Positions 45,001 through 57,423 of a stretch of DNA of 64,000 nucleotides are shown here, one piece after another; the first letter of the stretch is position 1, and the number at the start of each line of letters is the position of its first letter. The stretch is taken from contig JAJEKV010000103.1 in the NCBI GenBank assembly GCA_021234155.1, positions 3,534,001-3,598,000 on the forward strand. The letters run 5' to 3'. The DNA is from Isoetes taiwanensis (Eukaryota > Streptophyta > Lycopodiopsida > Isoetales > Isoetaceae). The notes under the pieces are model-generated. The model did no database searches and was not told where the DNA came from. It was given only the letters and a program-made list of their open reading frames with translations. The translations under genes were made by a program, and so were the position numbers.

Positions 45001-48000
45001 CCAGAAATCTACATTTCAACATGCATTATAAGATTTCTATAAGGAAGTTTTTTTGCCTGGAAATTGTAGTAGTAAAATTCGAGTTGAACTTGCCCTTTAT
45101 AAGTGAAAAATAACATATAAAATCGATTTTTACCACTTGTAAGGTGATTATAATGAATGAAAAATGATATATAAGATCGATTCTTCCCACTTACATGGTG
45201 ATTATAATGGTGCATAGTTGTGGATGCATCAATAGAAGACAACATAGTAAACAAAGTGGATGCGGATGTTAAAGATTGCAATGGGTATAACTAGGATTCA
45301 GGCATTGCCATTTGCTCCCTGCAATATTGGGCAGCTATAGATGGCTACTAGATATAACTTAGATATGTATATCATCCACAAAACTACATTCAACATGCAT
45401 TATAAGATTTCTATAAAAGAGTTTTTTTTTGCCTAGAAACTGTCGTAGTAAATTCGAGTTGAACTTAGCTTTGTCTATACTATCCACCCCTTGTTGTTAC
45501 GAAAGCAATAGCATCCTATATTGTATTTAAACGAAATTACATTTATAAGTGAAAAATAACATATAATATAGATTTTTCCCACTTGCAAGGTGATTATAAT
45601 GAATGTAAAACGACATATAAGATCGATTCTTGCCACTTACATGGTAATTATAATGGTGCATAATTGTGGACGCACCAATGGGTCTTCGAAGGAGCAAAAT
45701 ATGTTAGCATCTTGTGGCGTATTTCATTGATCATGCAACATCAAGTACAACTCATACAACATCAAGTGTATTGCATATGTCAATATGAGTATTCATTGCA
45801 TATTAAGGAGGGAGTATTTCATTGATCATGCAACATCAAGTTGAACTTGCCTTTGTCTATATTATCCACCCCTTGTTGCTACGAAAGCAATAGCATCCTA
45901 TATTGTATTTAAACGAAATTACATTTATAAATGAAAAATAACATATAATATCGATTTTTCCCACTTGCAAGGTGATTATAATGAATGTAAACGACATATA
46001 AGATCGATTCTTTCCACTTACATGGTAATTATAATGGTGCATAATTGTAAACACACCAATGGGTCTTCGAAGGAGCAAAATATGTTAGCATCTTGTATTT
46101 TTAGTAAAGGAGGGCGTATTTCATTGATCATGCAACATCAAGTGCATTGCATATGTCAATATGAGTATTCTAGAAATACTAGGACAAGAATGCTGAAATA
46201 GAGGCAGAGAAAAGCAATGTAATCTTAGAAGGCCGCACAATTTCCAGTTCCAAAACCTGTGCAGAGAAAATCTTCTACGCAACATGAATATGTAGAGGGC
46301 AAAGGTTAATAAAAGAGAAGGATTAGGGGAACAAAGAATGTATCTCAATATCTCTTGTTTAAATTCGGTTTTTCCGGTTTGGAGAAAATCTTTTTAGAAT
46401 TTTTTTGAAGTCATTTCTCTAAGGTTTTGGGCCTTCTTAGACGCCGGAAAGTTTTCCGATCATCCAAAAATCGAGTAACATTTTTTTTTTTTAATGATTT
46501 GGGGTTTCTGGGTTTGGTGATAAGAATTTCTAAACGGCTGGCAGATCGGGCTTGAGGGGAACCATGTCGGCATGCATGCCACGATTCAAGTAGATAGGAA
46601 GGACTTGAAAATGGCCACGATTAAGGTAGCTAGAAAGAGCTTGAAGATTTTGAAGGCAGATTTATCAGAGGGTTTGTGATCGATTTGTAACGCAACAATT
46701 TGATCTTCTGCAGAGAATCTATTGTCACAGTTGTTGCCTTCTTTTGGTGAGTTCTTGGATTTCTTTCTTCTTGCTATTCCGGTCTTCTGGGCCTTTGATT
46801 GATCCCTAATCAGACCTATTTTTGAATCCGGCCAGTCCTTCCCTTCCTTCAGCCATTATTTTTGATGCCTTTAAGGACGCCATAGGAGCTGGGCCTTTAT
46901 AAAGCTAGCTGAAGCTGCTTCGTATGGATTTAGAGCGCTGATGTAGGTAAGCATATTATGTAGTTTATTTATATTTGTAAATGTGGAAACCTTCATTACT
47001 TACAGAATACCTTTACTTCCATTATTGTAACAGAGGCAAATGTTTCCATCTAAGTAGAGCTAGAAAGTGATAGTGATGCACCTTTTCTTTGAGTTTTGGC
47101 AGATTTCTGTGCAACTATTTTGGCCTAGATGTAATACACCTGCCATAAGTGAATCATAGAGTGAGCTTCCTGGCCTTTCTTCTCCCATTCCATAAACTAT
47201 TCTAGCAAGGAGGTATATTTTCTCTTTTGTTTTTTATGTTTATGACATCTTTGGCTCAATGGCCAACTGCTTATTTGATGCCCTCTGACAGTACATTCCC
47301 TACTAGAAAGACAAATTAGCAGTCATAAAATCCATGGAAAGCTTATGTTCTTCAGTGCAGAACATTATTTTTAGACAGGTCGTAAAACTGGATTATGAAA
47401 GCACCTTGGCAAAGTTCTTTACTCAAAAACATCTTCCTTGACCAACAAGTCACACTCAGATCTGTGATGTGACTCTGCATGGAAGCAAGGCACAAAGTTT
47501 AGAGGTAGGCCACTGTTCAACAGTGTCTTCAATTGAAGAGCTACCACAAGATGACAAAATATCTAGAGAGTAGCAAGTGCAAAACCTACAGCTGCCTTGG
47601 CATGTTCAGATATGTTCATATATGTTCTGTTGGACCTCCATCTCTGTCGTTCATGTGAGTATGGTATCCACATTTGGTCTGTCCCATATGTTCTATTTTC
47701 CATGTTAGTTAAACACCTATAATTTATCTTCCTAACTTTCTTCATGCAAATGCATTTTGTTCTTCAGAAAATTGAAACCAACACACCCTCTTATATACGT
47801 TTTCGAGATGTCACCACATGCATGCAGACCCGAAAGTTCAATATGTTTAATCATGTTCAACTTTTACATCACAGCTTCTAATTCCTTTGTAGATTTCAAG
47901 GGCTTACAAACTTTGCCATGCTAAACTTTCCGTGCTAGGCAAATGCACGACCAATGCATAGAGCAATGATGTAGAGATGGCATTAAGGATGGGGCATATG

Positions 48001-48159
48001 GAGGACCATGGATTTATGTTAGTAGCATTTTTCATGTGCATGGACTTCCTCTCCATTTTCAGAAGATTGCCAAAGTTTTAGAGAGAGTTTTAGAGAGGTG
48101 CACTGAACTACTTTTGGTCCTTCCAATAGTTTTCGAATCTCTTTGTTTCCCCATTATTA

Positions 48160-48400
48160 TAGGTATTTACAATTGATTTGTAGCTCAAGGTACTCCAGCT
48201 TCTTCAAGATGGGCATCTTCTTGAGAAATTGAGGAAGTGATGAGAACAACAAACTATGTTGCAGGCCAATTACGGAACCTCCTTTTCTCTTTGTAATTCG
48301 TATCCTTCGGATCTAGAAACTGCAGCTCGGAGTGCACATTTAAGAGTTGTATGCCACATGTACTTTCTTCAGTTTCTGCATCAGTGGACCTTTGATTTGG
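48160..48400 (-). pseudogene. Leucine-rich-repeat-like fragment
   Basis: Minus-strand segments L-M-Q-K-L-K-K-V-H-V-A-Y-N-S and F-L-K-K-M-P-I-L-K-K-L-E-Y-L-E-L-Q have the spacing and hydrophobic pattern of irregular plant NB-LRR-type repeats. They are in different frames with stops between. Too short to name the gene. Confidence 0.35.
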
Positions 48401-49023
48401 GGCCACAAATAGTATGCAGAGACCAGTCTTTACTTCCATCATATTTGGGCTTACATAAATTATTTTTAGGGATGATTTAAAGAGCTTGCATTTTCGTTTT
48501 CTTTCTATGCACCATAACTTTAATTGCATCTCCATTATCGAGGCTCTTCTTACACACTAAGCGCTCTTCATTTTGAGGTCTTTCTGCCAGCAAAACATTG
48601 TGGCCCAGAAAGTGTCAAAACATTTTTTTTCTGAATTTAGGAAACGTGAGGCAACTGAGAAGATTTCTTAGACATGGATAGCAGCACAACATGAATAGCA
48701 GTTAATCTACCCTTTCGGGGCATGCAACTGAGCATATCCTGGAAATGGTCTAGAGGTAATAAATCTATTCTTAAGTAGCTTGCATCGTAATCTCACAGTA
48801 AATGTTGTCTTTACAATACGTGCTAATCTCGCAATAAATGTTGTCTTTGCATGTTTCTGCCAGGCAGTATCAGGGCCAGTAAAATCTTTTGCTGAATGAT
48901 CATATGTGCATATTGTGAATCCATTATGTTTAATGCTTTGAAGCAGTTTGGTGAAAACTAAGATGTTAGATGGCATACATAACAAATGAATTGGAAGTTG
49001 CTGAATTTAGTCTATTTGATATC

Positions 49024-49278
49024 TCAGAGATGCTCTGATGGCCATTCTTCTATCATAGCTACTTCTGTGTTGTTAGCTTCCATTGTTGTTAGCTTCCATG
49101 ACAGATCTACTTGCATGTTAACTGAACACAGCATGGATTCCAGCTTGATTTTCCTGCCTTGCATCCTCATCAGTCCAGGCATGAGCCTTTCAGATGAGCC
49201 CACTTCATTATCAACGTTCCTACTAATCTTGCTTTTATCAATGCATGTACGAAGATTCTCATTTTCTTCTTTACCAGG
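49024..49278 (-). CDS. Open exon-like fragment, unidentified
   Basis: Eighty-four codons open to a TGA. The segment includes N-E-N-L-R-T-C-I-D-K-S and R-L-M-P-G-L-M-R-M-Q-G-R-K, with protein-like composition and no low complexity. No family recognised. It lies antisense to the Helitron terminus at 51190, as the LRR-like fragment does. Confidence 0.35.
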   Translation of the reverse strand, partial: PGKEENENLRTCIDKSKISRNVDNEVGSSERLMPGLMRMQGRKIKLESMLCSVNMQVDLSWKLTTMEANNTEVAMIEEWPSEHL

Positions 49279-51160
49279 ATTGAATTTTGGCTCAGGGCTG
49301 GAATACTAGAGATCAACACTAAACCAGCTATGGTGGAGACCAGAAACATTAGTAATGATTTAAAGGTGGGTGTCTACAATATGATTAGGACAAAATAATA
49401 TTATATTTCATTACCATACTGCTATATTGGGTGCTTTTGATTAAAATTGCTGGTAAATGCCAATGTGCAAGGGGGAATGCCATTGTGAGCAACGGCTTAA
49501 AGAAAACAAAAAGTGGGCTGACGCATAAGATTTCTATAAATTGTGGGCAAGGGCTTAAAGAAAACAAATAGTAGGCTGGCGCATAAGATTTCTATAAATT
49601 GTGGTTTCCTTACTTGCAGTCATTTTCCCTGCAGAATGCATCAATTTTTGTAAAAATATACCACGGGTTTTTAACGCATGCTTGCTCTTAACATTGTTTT
49701 GTGTTGCCCTTTTAACATTTTGATGTATTTAGCAGATGGTTCTGTTGATACAAGAGCTGGAAGAATTTTACTTTAGAGTTCCCGAATAATTGTAATGCTA
49801 AATTGGCTTCAAATGATACCAGGTCCATCCATCTCTCATCTCTATAATGCTATAGCAGCAGAAATTGCTTTGCAATTTCATTTATGAAAAGCTTAAGCAG
49901 TTTGCATAGTACCAAACATGATTTTGTCTGACATGATTTTGCCTCAATACAGAACACATTAAGTGTGTACCTAATACCTGCTCTCGAATTGCATATTGCC
50001 AAATCCGTGATGTGGTGGCAATGCAAGGGCAAGCTGTCCTGTTTCTATCTTGCTAAGATGGAAGGCCAAATTGCATTTTGTGTTTACTGTCTTCTATGTA
50101 TGTTAAATCCTTAGAGCTATATATTAAATCCTTAGAACTACATGTAAATGAACATTGAAGGTAAACAAATAACATTTGCTGCAATTAACTTCACGTTCCC
50201 TAGGTGAAAACTCAAAAATCTCTGAAAATGATTTCAACAATTTCATTTAAATCAAGAATCATGTAGGTCAAACATAAGCAAGAATAATCTAATCAACACT
50301 ATACGTTCATCATTCACATGGAGGCAAGGTATTTGCAAAGTAGTTAAGTAGTTAATCTAAGTGTCCATTGTGTATAAATGAACATGGCTTAAGCATTTGG
50401 GCAATTTATTCGATTATTTGTCAGGGTTGTACCTTCATACCCAAAAAGGTGGTACTTTTGCATGAGATCAAAATCATTACCTGTGCCTGACAATATAACT
50501 ATGAATGTGTTGAGCATCGACAATATAAATGCAAATTCGGCCAAATTATTGGATAATATAAAGTGTCATTGGCACCTAAAATCAAGATTTTGGACATCCG
50601 GATAAGTGCTGGATGGAAGGATGTAACATGTCCAGCACCTAAGGATGTAACATGTCCAGCACCTATCAACTGCCTATACCTTTTTGTGAATGTAGATACG
50701 AGAACCATTTCTTTCGACTCATTAGGTTGCTAAGTAAATAACTACACCGAAATGCTAAGACACTCGCTCAATTAAACATTTTGTTCACAATCATTGGTAC
50801 AAATGTGAACCTCCCCTCACCTCTTATCAATGAACATACCATTAAATACTCCCATCTATATCTACATGACATTGACAACAATATCACTGTCACTAATTAT
50901 GTGAGTAGTTTATTGCTCATTGCAATTCTTATAATCTCCATTGTAGAAATATCTTTGTTTCTTTCCATTGTGGCAGTCTGCAGTTTGAGGCCACTAGATT
51001 GTGACGACTAATGCATGTATTGATTATTAGGAGCAGAAACAGTTACGTGAAGGGTTGCAATATGTCAGCTTACATTGTATATTGCTCCTTCCATTTCTCT
51101 CTTTATTCCCTGTGAAATATGGCTAAGCATTATACACATGTCTATATTGGATTGTATTTA

Positions 51161-51190
51161 TGCCCGGCAACGCCGGGCACCCGTTACTAG
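51161..51190 (+). mobile_element. Helitron 3' terminus (plus orientation)
   Basis: GCCCGGCAACGCCGGGC forms a perfect 7-bp stem with an AAC loop. It is followed 11 bases later by the terminal CTAG and then host T, exactly the Helitron 3' layout. The same terminal block, with a few changes at CG sites, ends the minus-strand Helitron at 54230. Confidence 0.85.
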
Positions 51191-53880
51191 TAATAATAAA
51201 GTTTATTTTAAGAGGCTTGGCACTCAACCAAATACCCACCTTGAAAAGGAAACATAGGCTCCACTTTAAAGGTGCATGCACGCAAGAGCAGTATAACAGA
51301 GTGTGTAGCAGATTGTGTACATGGAGGCATAGAGACAAATGGACTTTGAGTGAAAACTAAGCAAAAATGGCATAAATGAAAGGACAAGACTGAGAAAGAA
51401 ATGGATATATGCCAAACATACCAACATCACTTAAAAATCTGTGACAAACCAATGTTAGCAACTTAACAATCTTCAAGAATTGGAGCCCGAAAACAAGGCC
51501 ATTAACCAATATCCAGTATAGTTAAGATATTTAAAACCTCTGACAAACGTCAAATAATAACCATAACCATACACAGGCACGTGCATCAAATATAACCCCT
51601 CCATCTTGTAGCAAGGCCTTTAACAAACCTTCATAGAGTTCCTTGGTCCATAAAAAATCAACTTAAAATACCAAAATAAGAGTTTAATTTATGTTAAAGA
51701 TTAAAAAAGGAAACTAGTTCTTCCCCAACTGGACTAAACGCAATCTTGGTTGCGTAGTGCTATCATTTTTGCAATTGGTCTTAAGAATCTACGCCACTAG
51801 CAATAAACCACACCACTCAAAACTGTAACGGCCTTGTCTGGCAACTAGCTACAACTTGGAGGAAAAAATAAATAAATAAATAAATAAATGAAACTCAAAT
51901 CTCAATGTTCATATATCGAGGGAAACTTATACCTTGGTTGATATACCGGAGGTATGCCCCAAATAGAAAACTAGATATTTATGATAGGACTAAATTTAGG
52001 GCTAAGAAAGGGCAGAATAGTTAGGTCGAAACAGAAACAAGGCTATGACTCTGTGCTACAGGTCGGGAAGAACAGGCCATGACCTTAGGCTTCATTCCGG
52101 CTCAAACCACAATACTATCATGCCTCCAGTTGGGCTATGATTTTGGCTTCATTCCGGTGTTCTGCCTTCGACCACGGTTTTGGTTCGGCCAGGCAGGTTA
52201 AGGTGCCAGGAATTGCAAAAAAGACAGACAGACACAGGTAAAATGGCTTCGATTTCTGTAATTTATAGCAAGCAAGAAAATCCAGGTCTTAAAATCGACA
52301 GCCACAGGCCCCTTCTAGCAGTCGAGGTCGCCACAGACAAGAATTTGACAGAGGTAACACAGGATTGATTTCGGAAAAGCAAACACAGGTGAAGCGATTG
52401 ATGTATGAAAAAATTGATTCCAGAAGATGATCCCGAAAACTGCTTGACCTTTGTTGCAGAACGGGTAGACACAAACGCATAATCCGGGGTCACATATTTA
52501 TCAGGGGTCAGGGCATAACACAGGTAACCATTCCAAGCAGCCAAAGTGAACACACAGGAAAAATTTAAGACAGCAAACACATAGAGAGAGAACCCAAAGT
52601 ATTTCAATCTTGGCGAAACCACCAATCCTTTAAACTTTCTTATGAAGCTCTGCTTCCTTCAGAATATCCAGAAGGCCACTCTCAACCTTTCCCTGACTCA
52701 AATGTAGATTAGGCTCTTTCCATTACAAATCAAAAAGTTACCTTTATCGTGTTTTTCTATTAGCTGGATATATGGCATTCGGGGAGTGCAAATCGCTCTG
52801 AAAATCTTGATACTTCAAGGAATGATCTCTTGCCCTTTCGCTCTTTCCATGAATCTCCTCTTTCGGATTGATGCCTATCGCACAAGGCTGTGAGAGCAAA
52901 GACTTCGATTTGGTTTCAAGCTTTAGAGAGCATCTACCCAGCAACTGTTACACAGCAAATCGAGAAACAGGGCACAGCAAGACCCTAGAGAAAACTAAGA
53001 TAGGAAAGGATCGTGAACATGAAAACCGTAGCAGGAAAAAGAGAAAAAACTTAGGTCGCAGGCATAAACAAGAAAGTAAACAGGAAAGGAAAAGAACAGA
53101 GTCGGCAAGAAAAGAACAGAGTCGGCAGGATCGCCCAACACTAGGAAGGAGAAAGAGGCTCATGGCATCTCCTTTCATGACCAAACTCAGTCCAAGTACA
53201 TATTGAGACCCAGATAGTGAAACCATTATGGCCGGGATTAAAAAACCTCGCCCTTTCGGGTTTTCGAGGAAAAACCCTGACAATAATGGGATCACTAACC
53301 TATGCTAGGGTCATAAAATGTAATATAACTTGTACCCTCATGCTGACCAGCCTTGTCGGGTGAAATAAATATTACAACAAAGAAGTTGAAATTAAACTCA
53401 TGTTCGAGTTGCCTTCCCTATTGAACTTCGTCTTGAGCCTAGAATCCAAACACCTTGTTCAAGTTCTAAAATGCGCTTACCACCACCGCTCCCCTCAAGA
53501 TACACAAGAAAATGACCAAAAGCCACCAAGGCCATCCAGGCATCAGAGCCTCCAACCAGCCACCAAGGCTTCCAACCAGGCACAAGGGCCTCCACTAGGC
53601 ACACAGGCTGCAACTAGGCACAAAGGCCTCCATCCAGGCACGAGGGCCTCAACCAGGCACTAGGCCTCCAACAAAATATTAGCTTACACGGGGGGGGGGG
53701 CCCAACACTAGGAAGGAGAAAGAGAGATGCAACGAGAGAGCTGATAAAGAAGAAAAGGGACGGAAAAGAACCTAAATAGAGAGCTAGAGGAAAATGACAA
53801 AATAACTAAAATGCTAAATACCTCCGTATTTCTAGAACCTTGTTTTCCTTCTATTCGGTGAAACGAAGGAAAACGACATT
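51191..53880. other. Repeat-rich spacer without a clear gene
   Basis: Contains a (TAAA)n microsatellite near 51866-51888. A duplicated GGCTTCATTCCGG phrase is at about 52090 and 52145. A duplicated AAAGAACAGAGTCGGCA unit lies at about 53090-53125. A 24-base direct repeat (CCCAACACTAGGAAGGAGAA...) at about 53136 and 53701 brackets ~540 bp that includes a minisatellite and a G10 run. The ORFs seem spurious. Confidence 0.5.
53510..53672 (+). repeat. Minisatellite, ~20-bp unit (CCTCCAACCAGGCACAAGGG)
   Basis: About eight imperfect tandem units of 18-22 bases in which CAGGCAC/TAGGCAC alternates with GGCCTCCA. It produces a false P/T/H-rich ORF on the plus strand. Confidence 0.75.
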
Positions 53881-53994
53881 TCATTGCATATTAATTAAGG
53901 AGGAAGTATTTCGTTGATCATGCAGCATCAAGTACAACTTAGACAACATCATCAAGTGCATTGCATATGTCAATATGAGTATTCATTGCATACT

Positions 53995-54132
53995 AATTAA
54001 GGAGAAAGTATTTCGTTGATCATGCAACATCAAGTACAACTTAGACAACATCAAGTACATGGCCAATCTCGAACCCGTGACCTCGAGTATGGTGGGTTTA
54101 ATGGGTTTAATGTTCTACCACTGGATCATGCA
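53995..54132 (-). mobile_element. tRNA-derived SINE, second headed copy
   Basis: Same head and body as the copy at 44605-44741, with the B box GGTTCGAGATT and a 10-bp duplication (GGGTTTAAT) inside the head. A body-only copy lies immediately left (53888-53985). It is followed by the same 3' repeat sequence as at 44.75 kb up to the Helitron border at 54229. Confidence 0.7.
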
Positions 54133-54779
54133 TCTTTTTGTTATGAGCTTTACTGATGCTAGAAGTTTTGTCAATCGTTGTCTCTTTGTGGGGAGTGTCC
54201 ATAAGTTTATCAACAAATTTATGGAGAGACTAGTAATGGTGCCAGTGTTGCTGGGCATAAGTTGGGAACCTGTGTGGATGAAAACTTGTTCATCTCAGAC
54301 TCCTTTTCATAAATCTAATATAATAGAACCAAGTCCAGCATTGCTGAGCTATAATAGGTTTTTGTGTATTCGACATCCTTCCTCTTTCCTTTGTCTTTTG
54401 CTCTATCCCACGTTTCTTTTTTTCATCATTCTCTTACGCACTTTCTTTTTTCTTTTTTCTTTTTCCTTTTTCCTATTTTTAGCACGCCAGCCTAACCAAG
54501 CCTACAACCTTTCTTGCAATTCTAGCTTATCCACGTAGCACCTCCACCTCATCAAAAATTGAAGTGGCATTAATTTTTGCCGTAAGATCTATTTTTTTCC
54601 AAGATCTACGGCTAAGAAAATTAGAAAATAGGCAAAAATACGGCACGGAGATAGAGAAGGTCACGATCTACTTGTCGGACCTAGAAAAAACTCATAGGGA
54701 TAAAAAAAACAAAAGCCTCCCCTTCCTTTAGTTTTAGTTTATCTTTTGTTGCAAATTGCGCTGGCTATGGCTATGGCCG

Positions 54780-54870
54780 ACGCCCTCATCCTCCTTATCT
54801 ATTCGACCATAGCTCTTATCAGTAGATAATGCCCTCATCCTCCTTATCTATTCGACTATAGCTCTTGTCA
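54780..54870 (+). repeat. Tandem duplication of a ~50-bp unit
   Basis: GCCCTCATCCTCCTTATCTA and the ~30 bases after it are repeated head to tail with two differences. Inside the Helitron. Confidence 0.7.
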
Positions 54871-55689
54871 GCATTCCCTGCTCTGCCATAACTACTGCTC
54901 TGCATTTCCTGCTCTTTCCAGAGCTTCTTTTTGGCAAACAAAATCCTCAATTTTCAATTCCTAACCCCTTTTTTTTCGTTCTCCTCCCGTTTTATTTCTG
55001 TTGGTATAGATACGGTGCTCTGTTAGGGGCAAACGATCTGGATCGGAACGCGCTTGGCCCTGGGAATCTTGTTGTGGCTTAAATCAGGAAATAAATGTTT
55101 ATGTTTGTTGCATTGACAGTATTTGGCGAAGTTGTTGTGTATAGAGTGAAGGTCAGAGATACTCTGCATAGTATTTGCACTGGCAAATGGGATTCGTGAT
55201 GGAAGCCTGATTAACATCGGAACTCAACTTACTTCGTTTGCCCTACGGTTGTGATTATTCCATTAGCACCACCTCCAGCTCCATTGTTCTTCTCACCTAT
55301 GTTGTCAAGCCTGCAAATATGGCTCTTCACATTGCCAACGATTATGGAACAATTCTGCAACAATTTCTCGCCCTAACATGAATAATGCTACAGATGTTAT
55401 TTCAGGGACGCAATTATCATTCCTCTCTCAGGTTTGTAGCTTAGAGTTCATATTTTTAGGATTTATAGTCTAATATAAAAGTTGTGCAATCTGTTTGGCC
55501 AGTTTTCGGCCCAGTGCAGTAGATGAAGGCATGGTAGTTGCGAGTAGAATGTATATCATTACAGAGGATCACTTTGTGCAGTGCAGTTGTAGCAGCCCAA
55601 GCAACCAATAAGCATGCATCCCTACAACACAATAGTCTAGTCTAGTCACAGGCTCTAAATTTCTTCTGTTTTCAATCAGAGAATATATT

Positions 55690-56203
55690 GTACATTTGCA
55701 ATATCTTGAAGCTTCCTATTTACAGGCTCTCATCAGATTTTCAGTTTTCATGGTGCATGGTGACTCCAAAACAGTTAATCTTCTTGGACACGCTGGGCAT
55801 TTGGACAAAGCAGAGGAATTACTTCAGATTTGGATATTATTGGATGCGCATGCTTACTTGCATCATGCAGAACTTATGGGAATGTGAAATTAGGGATGCG
55901 GTACTTTGATCAAATAATGTTGTTGGATCCCCACGATGAGCTGGTGCCTACGTGCTTATGTCAGGCATATATTCTGTTGCTGGCATAGAAAGGAATGCTG
56001 CAGAAGTAGAAGAACTTCGGCAGTGTGCTAGTTCATGGAAACAACCTGCCAAGGCTTGGATTGAGGTTAACAAACCTGCCCCAAATGCAGGAGCAGGTGT
56101 TCTCTTGTTCCAGACACAAACTAGTCATCCATTAGATCCCCTCGTCTTTGAAGAGGTTATAGAAGCTACTGCAACGGTCAGGGTAGCTGGAGCAACTCCA
56201 GAG
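55690..56203 (+). pseudogene. PPR protein C-terminal fragment fused in frame to copper amine oxidase exon
   Basis: The first part encodes NLLGHAGHLDKAEELLQ and then, after a frame change near 55880, G-M-R-Y-F-D-Q-I-M-L-L-D-P-H-D. A further shift gives S-G-I-Y-S-V-A-G-I-E-R-N-A-A-E-V-E-E-L-R and A-W-I-E-V-N-K. This is the E/E+ end of a plant PPR protein (organelle RNA editing or processing factors). Without a stop or intron the same frame then reads H-P-L-D-P-L-V-F-E-E-V and R-V-A-G-A-T-P-E, the N-terminal exon of plant copper amine oxidase. It stops at that gene's GT donor (56204). The junction lies near 56080. Confidence 0.8.
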
Positions 56204-56295
56204 GTAAACTAGCTACAGTTTTAAATATGCATGTCTTGTCACTTCTTAATTGAAATATCTAATATCAGATATGAGATGCCATGAGATTTGTGTAG

Positions 56296-56536
56296 GTTAC
56301 TCTGAATGAACCTTCCAAAGAGGTGGTATGCCTTGCACATGCGTACTTCTTTCCACCTTATCAACCAAGTTACTATGTTTCTACAACGCAAAAGGGAGCC
56401 ATTATTCCTTCGCAGCTGCCTCCGAGACAAGCAAGGCTTATAGTATATAACCTTCGGACGAATGAAACAAGTATCTAGGTTGTGGAACTGATAGAAGTTC
56501 ATGCTGTTACACGAGGTGGTCAAAGTAATTCTTAAT
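56296..56536 (+). pseudogene. Copper amine oxidase exon with one nonsense codon
   Basis: After an acceptor (TTTGTGTAG) the frame encodes [17 protein letters not shown], then [23 protein letters not shown] follows where the family has Trp, and then V-V-E-L-I-E-V-H-A-V-T-R-G-G. It is the exon expected after the R-A-A-G-A-T-P-E exon. Copper amine oxidases oxidise polyamines in the apoplast or peroxisome. The retained intron (56204-56295) shows that capture was at the DNA level. Confidence 0.85.
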
Positions 56537-57292
56537 GTGCGACCTTCAATGGTAAGAAACCTTTTGAGTTTCCATTGACTTATAACACTTTATCCCTGTC
56601 TTGCAAAGAAATTTAATGCCCCACGTAGCCTTTAACCCTGTTTATGTGACATACAACAAGTTTATCAATCATGTTTCCTTCTATTTGTATACAAATTTGT
56701 TTATTGATATTTGCATGTTTTGAACAATATGCACTCTCCCTTCAATGGGGGCGGGTGTGATTTCTAGTAGTAGGCCATAGGTTTTTACAAGTAATTATTT
56801 AGAATTGCCTCAGATATTGTATAGTTACCCCGGAATTCCATTTGTAGTGGTCCAAAACCATATCCAATTGATGCAATATGGTGCAGTACTTTTATATGAA
56901 TAGCGCGATATACACATCCCATTCCAGAAGGACTTACATGTTCTATGCATTTTATAATGTGCTCCTGCTTAGCTACACGTCCCATTATAAAAAGACTTCA
57001 AGTTCTATGGGTTTCACAATGTGCTCTCTGCTGAGTTCTTTGTGTAGATTGAGCTTACATATTAGATTTACCTAAACATTATGTGTATACATATAGTCAC
57101 CAATTTTGAGAACACTGTAATGGCATAAATTAGGATTGGTAGGTGTCGTGATCTTAGAAATTTTACAACGCGGATAATTCTTTCGGAGCATAGTGCCCTT
57201 TTTTTTAAAATTTGGTTCAATCATGTTCTAGAGGAATACTAATTTTTGTTTCTACATTTTGATGCTTATACTTGATACATTGGCCACTGTAA

Positions 57293-57366
57293 AGAGTTAT
57301 GGACCTTTCCAAGAAGCAATGAGAAAAAGAGATGTAGATAACATGGAGCTCGTCATGGTAGATCCA
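57293..57366 (+). pseudogene. Copper amine oxidase exon
   Basis: Encodes Y-G-P-F-Q-E-A-M-R-K-R-D-V-D-N-M-E-L-V-M-V-D-P and ends at a strong donor (ATA then GTAAGT). It is joined in order to the next exon. The Trp codon that would span the junction (D-x-W-C-V-G-Y) reads TAG, a second Trp-to-stop change. Confidence 0.8.
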
Positions 57367-57423
57367 TAGTAAGTCGTTGATGTTCCATTAAGTTGCTTGT
57401 AGATTAACGTGATGCTGCTACAG

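Larger units (their letters stand above)
44490..46172 (-). repeat. Cluster of SINE bodies and duplicated ~0.4-kb repeat units
   Basis: Two unit types alternate. Type one is a SINE-like body (TTTCATTGATCATGCAACAT and flanks) at about 44490, 44605, 45713, 45805 and 46098. Type two is a ~400-bp unit (44840-45230, 45240-45680, partly 45840-46060) with the recurring ACATATAAGATCGATTCTTG. The second type recurs at 60870-61135. The array probably grew by tandem duplication with SINE insertions. Confidence 0.65.
46173..51190 (+). mobile_element. Region ending in a Helitron 3' terminus; 5' end not located
   Basis: The right border (51190) is the last base of a typical Helitron 3' terminus. The left border given here is only where the SINE/repeat cluster stops, not a demonstrated 5' end. 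Inside are minus-strand gene fragments (LRR-like at 48.2-48.4 kb and an unidentified exon at 49.0-49.3 kb) and otherwise AT-rich DNA, with a 24-bp tandem duplication at 50617-50664. No Rep/helicase sequence was seen, so any element here is non-autonomous. Confidence 0.4.

Noticed and set aside
45855-45890. TCTATATTATCCACC as a Helitron 5' end
   Set aside because: The same phrase at 45470 and 61118 is preceded by the same upstream sequence (GAGTTGAACTTG), so homology runs through it and it is not a boundary.
46173-46195. TCTAGAAATACTAGG as the 5' end of the plus-strand Helitron
   Set aside because: It does coincide with the end of a SINE body, but the preceding base is T and not A. Sequence after 51190 does not continue the SINE body.
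52263-53295. Several 60-120 codon ORFs
   Set aside because: They sit in a spacer with duplicated short phrases and simple repeats, overlap on both strands and match nothing recognisable.
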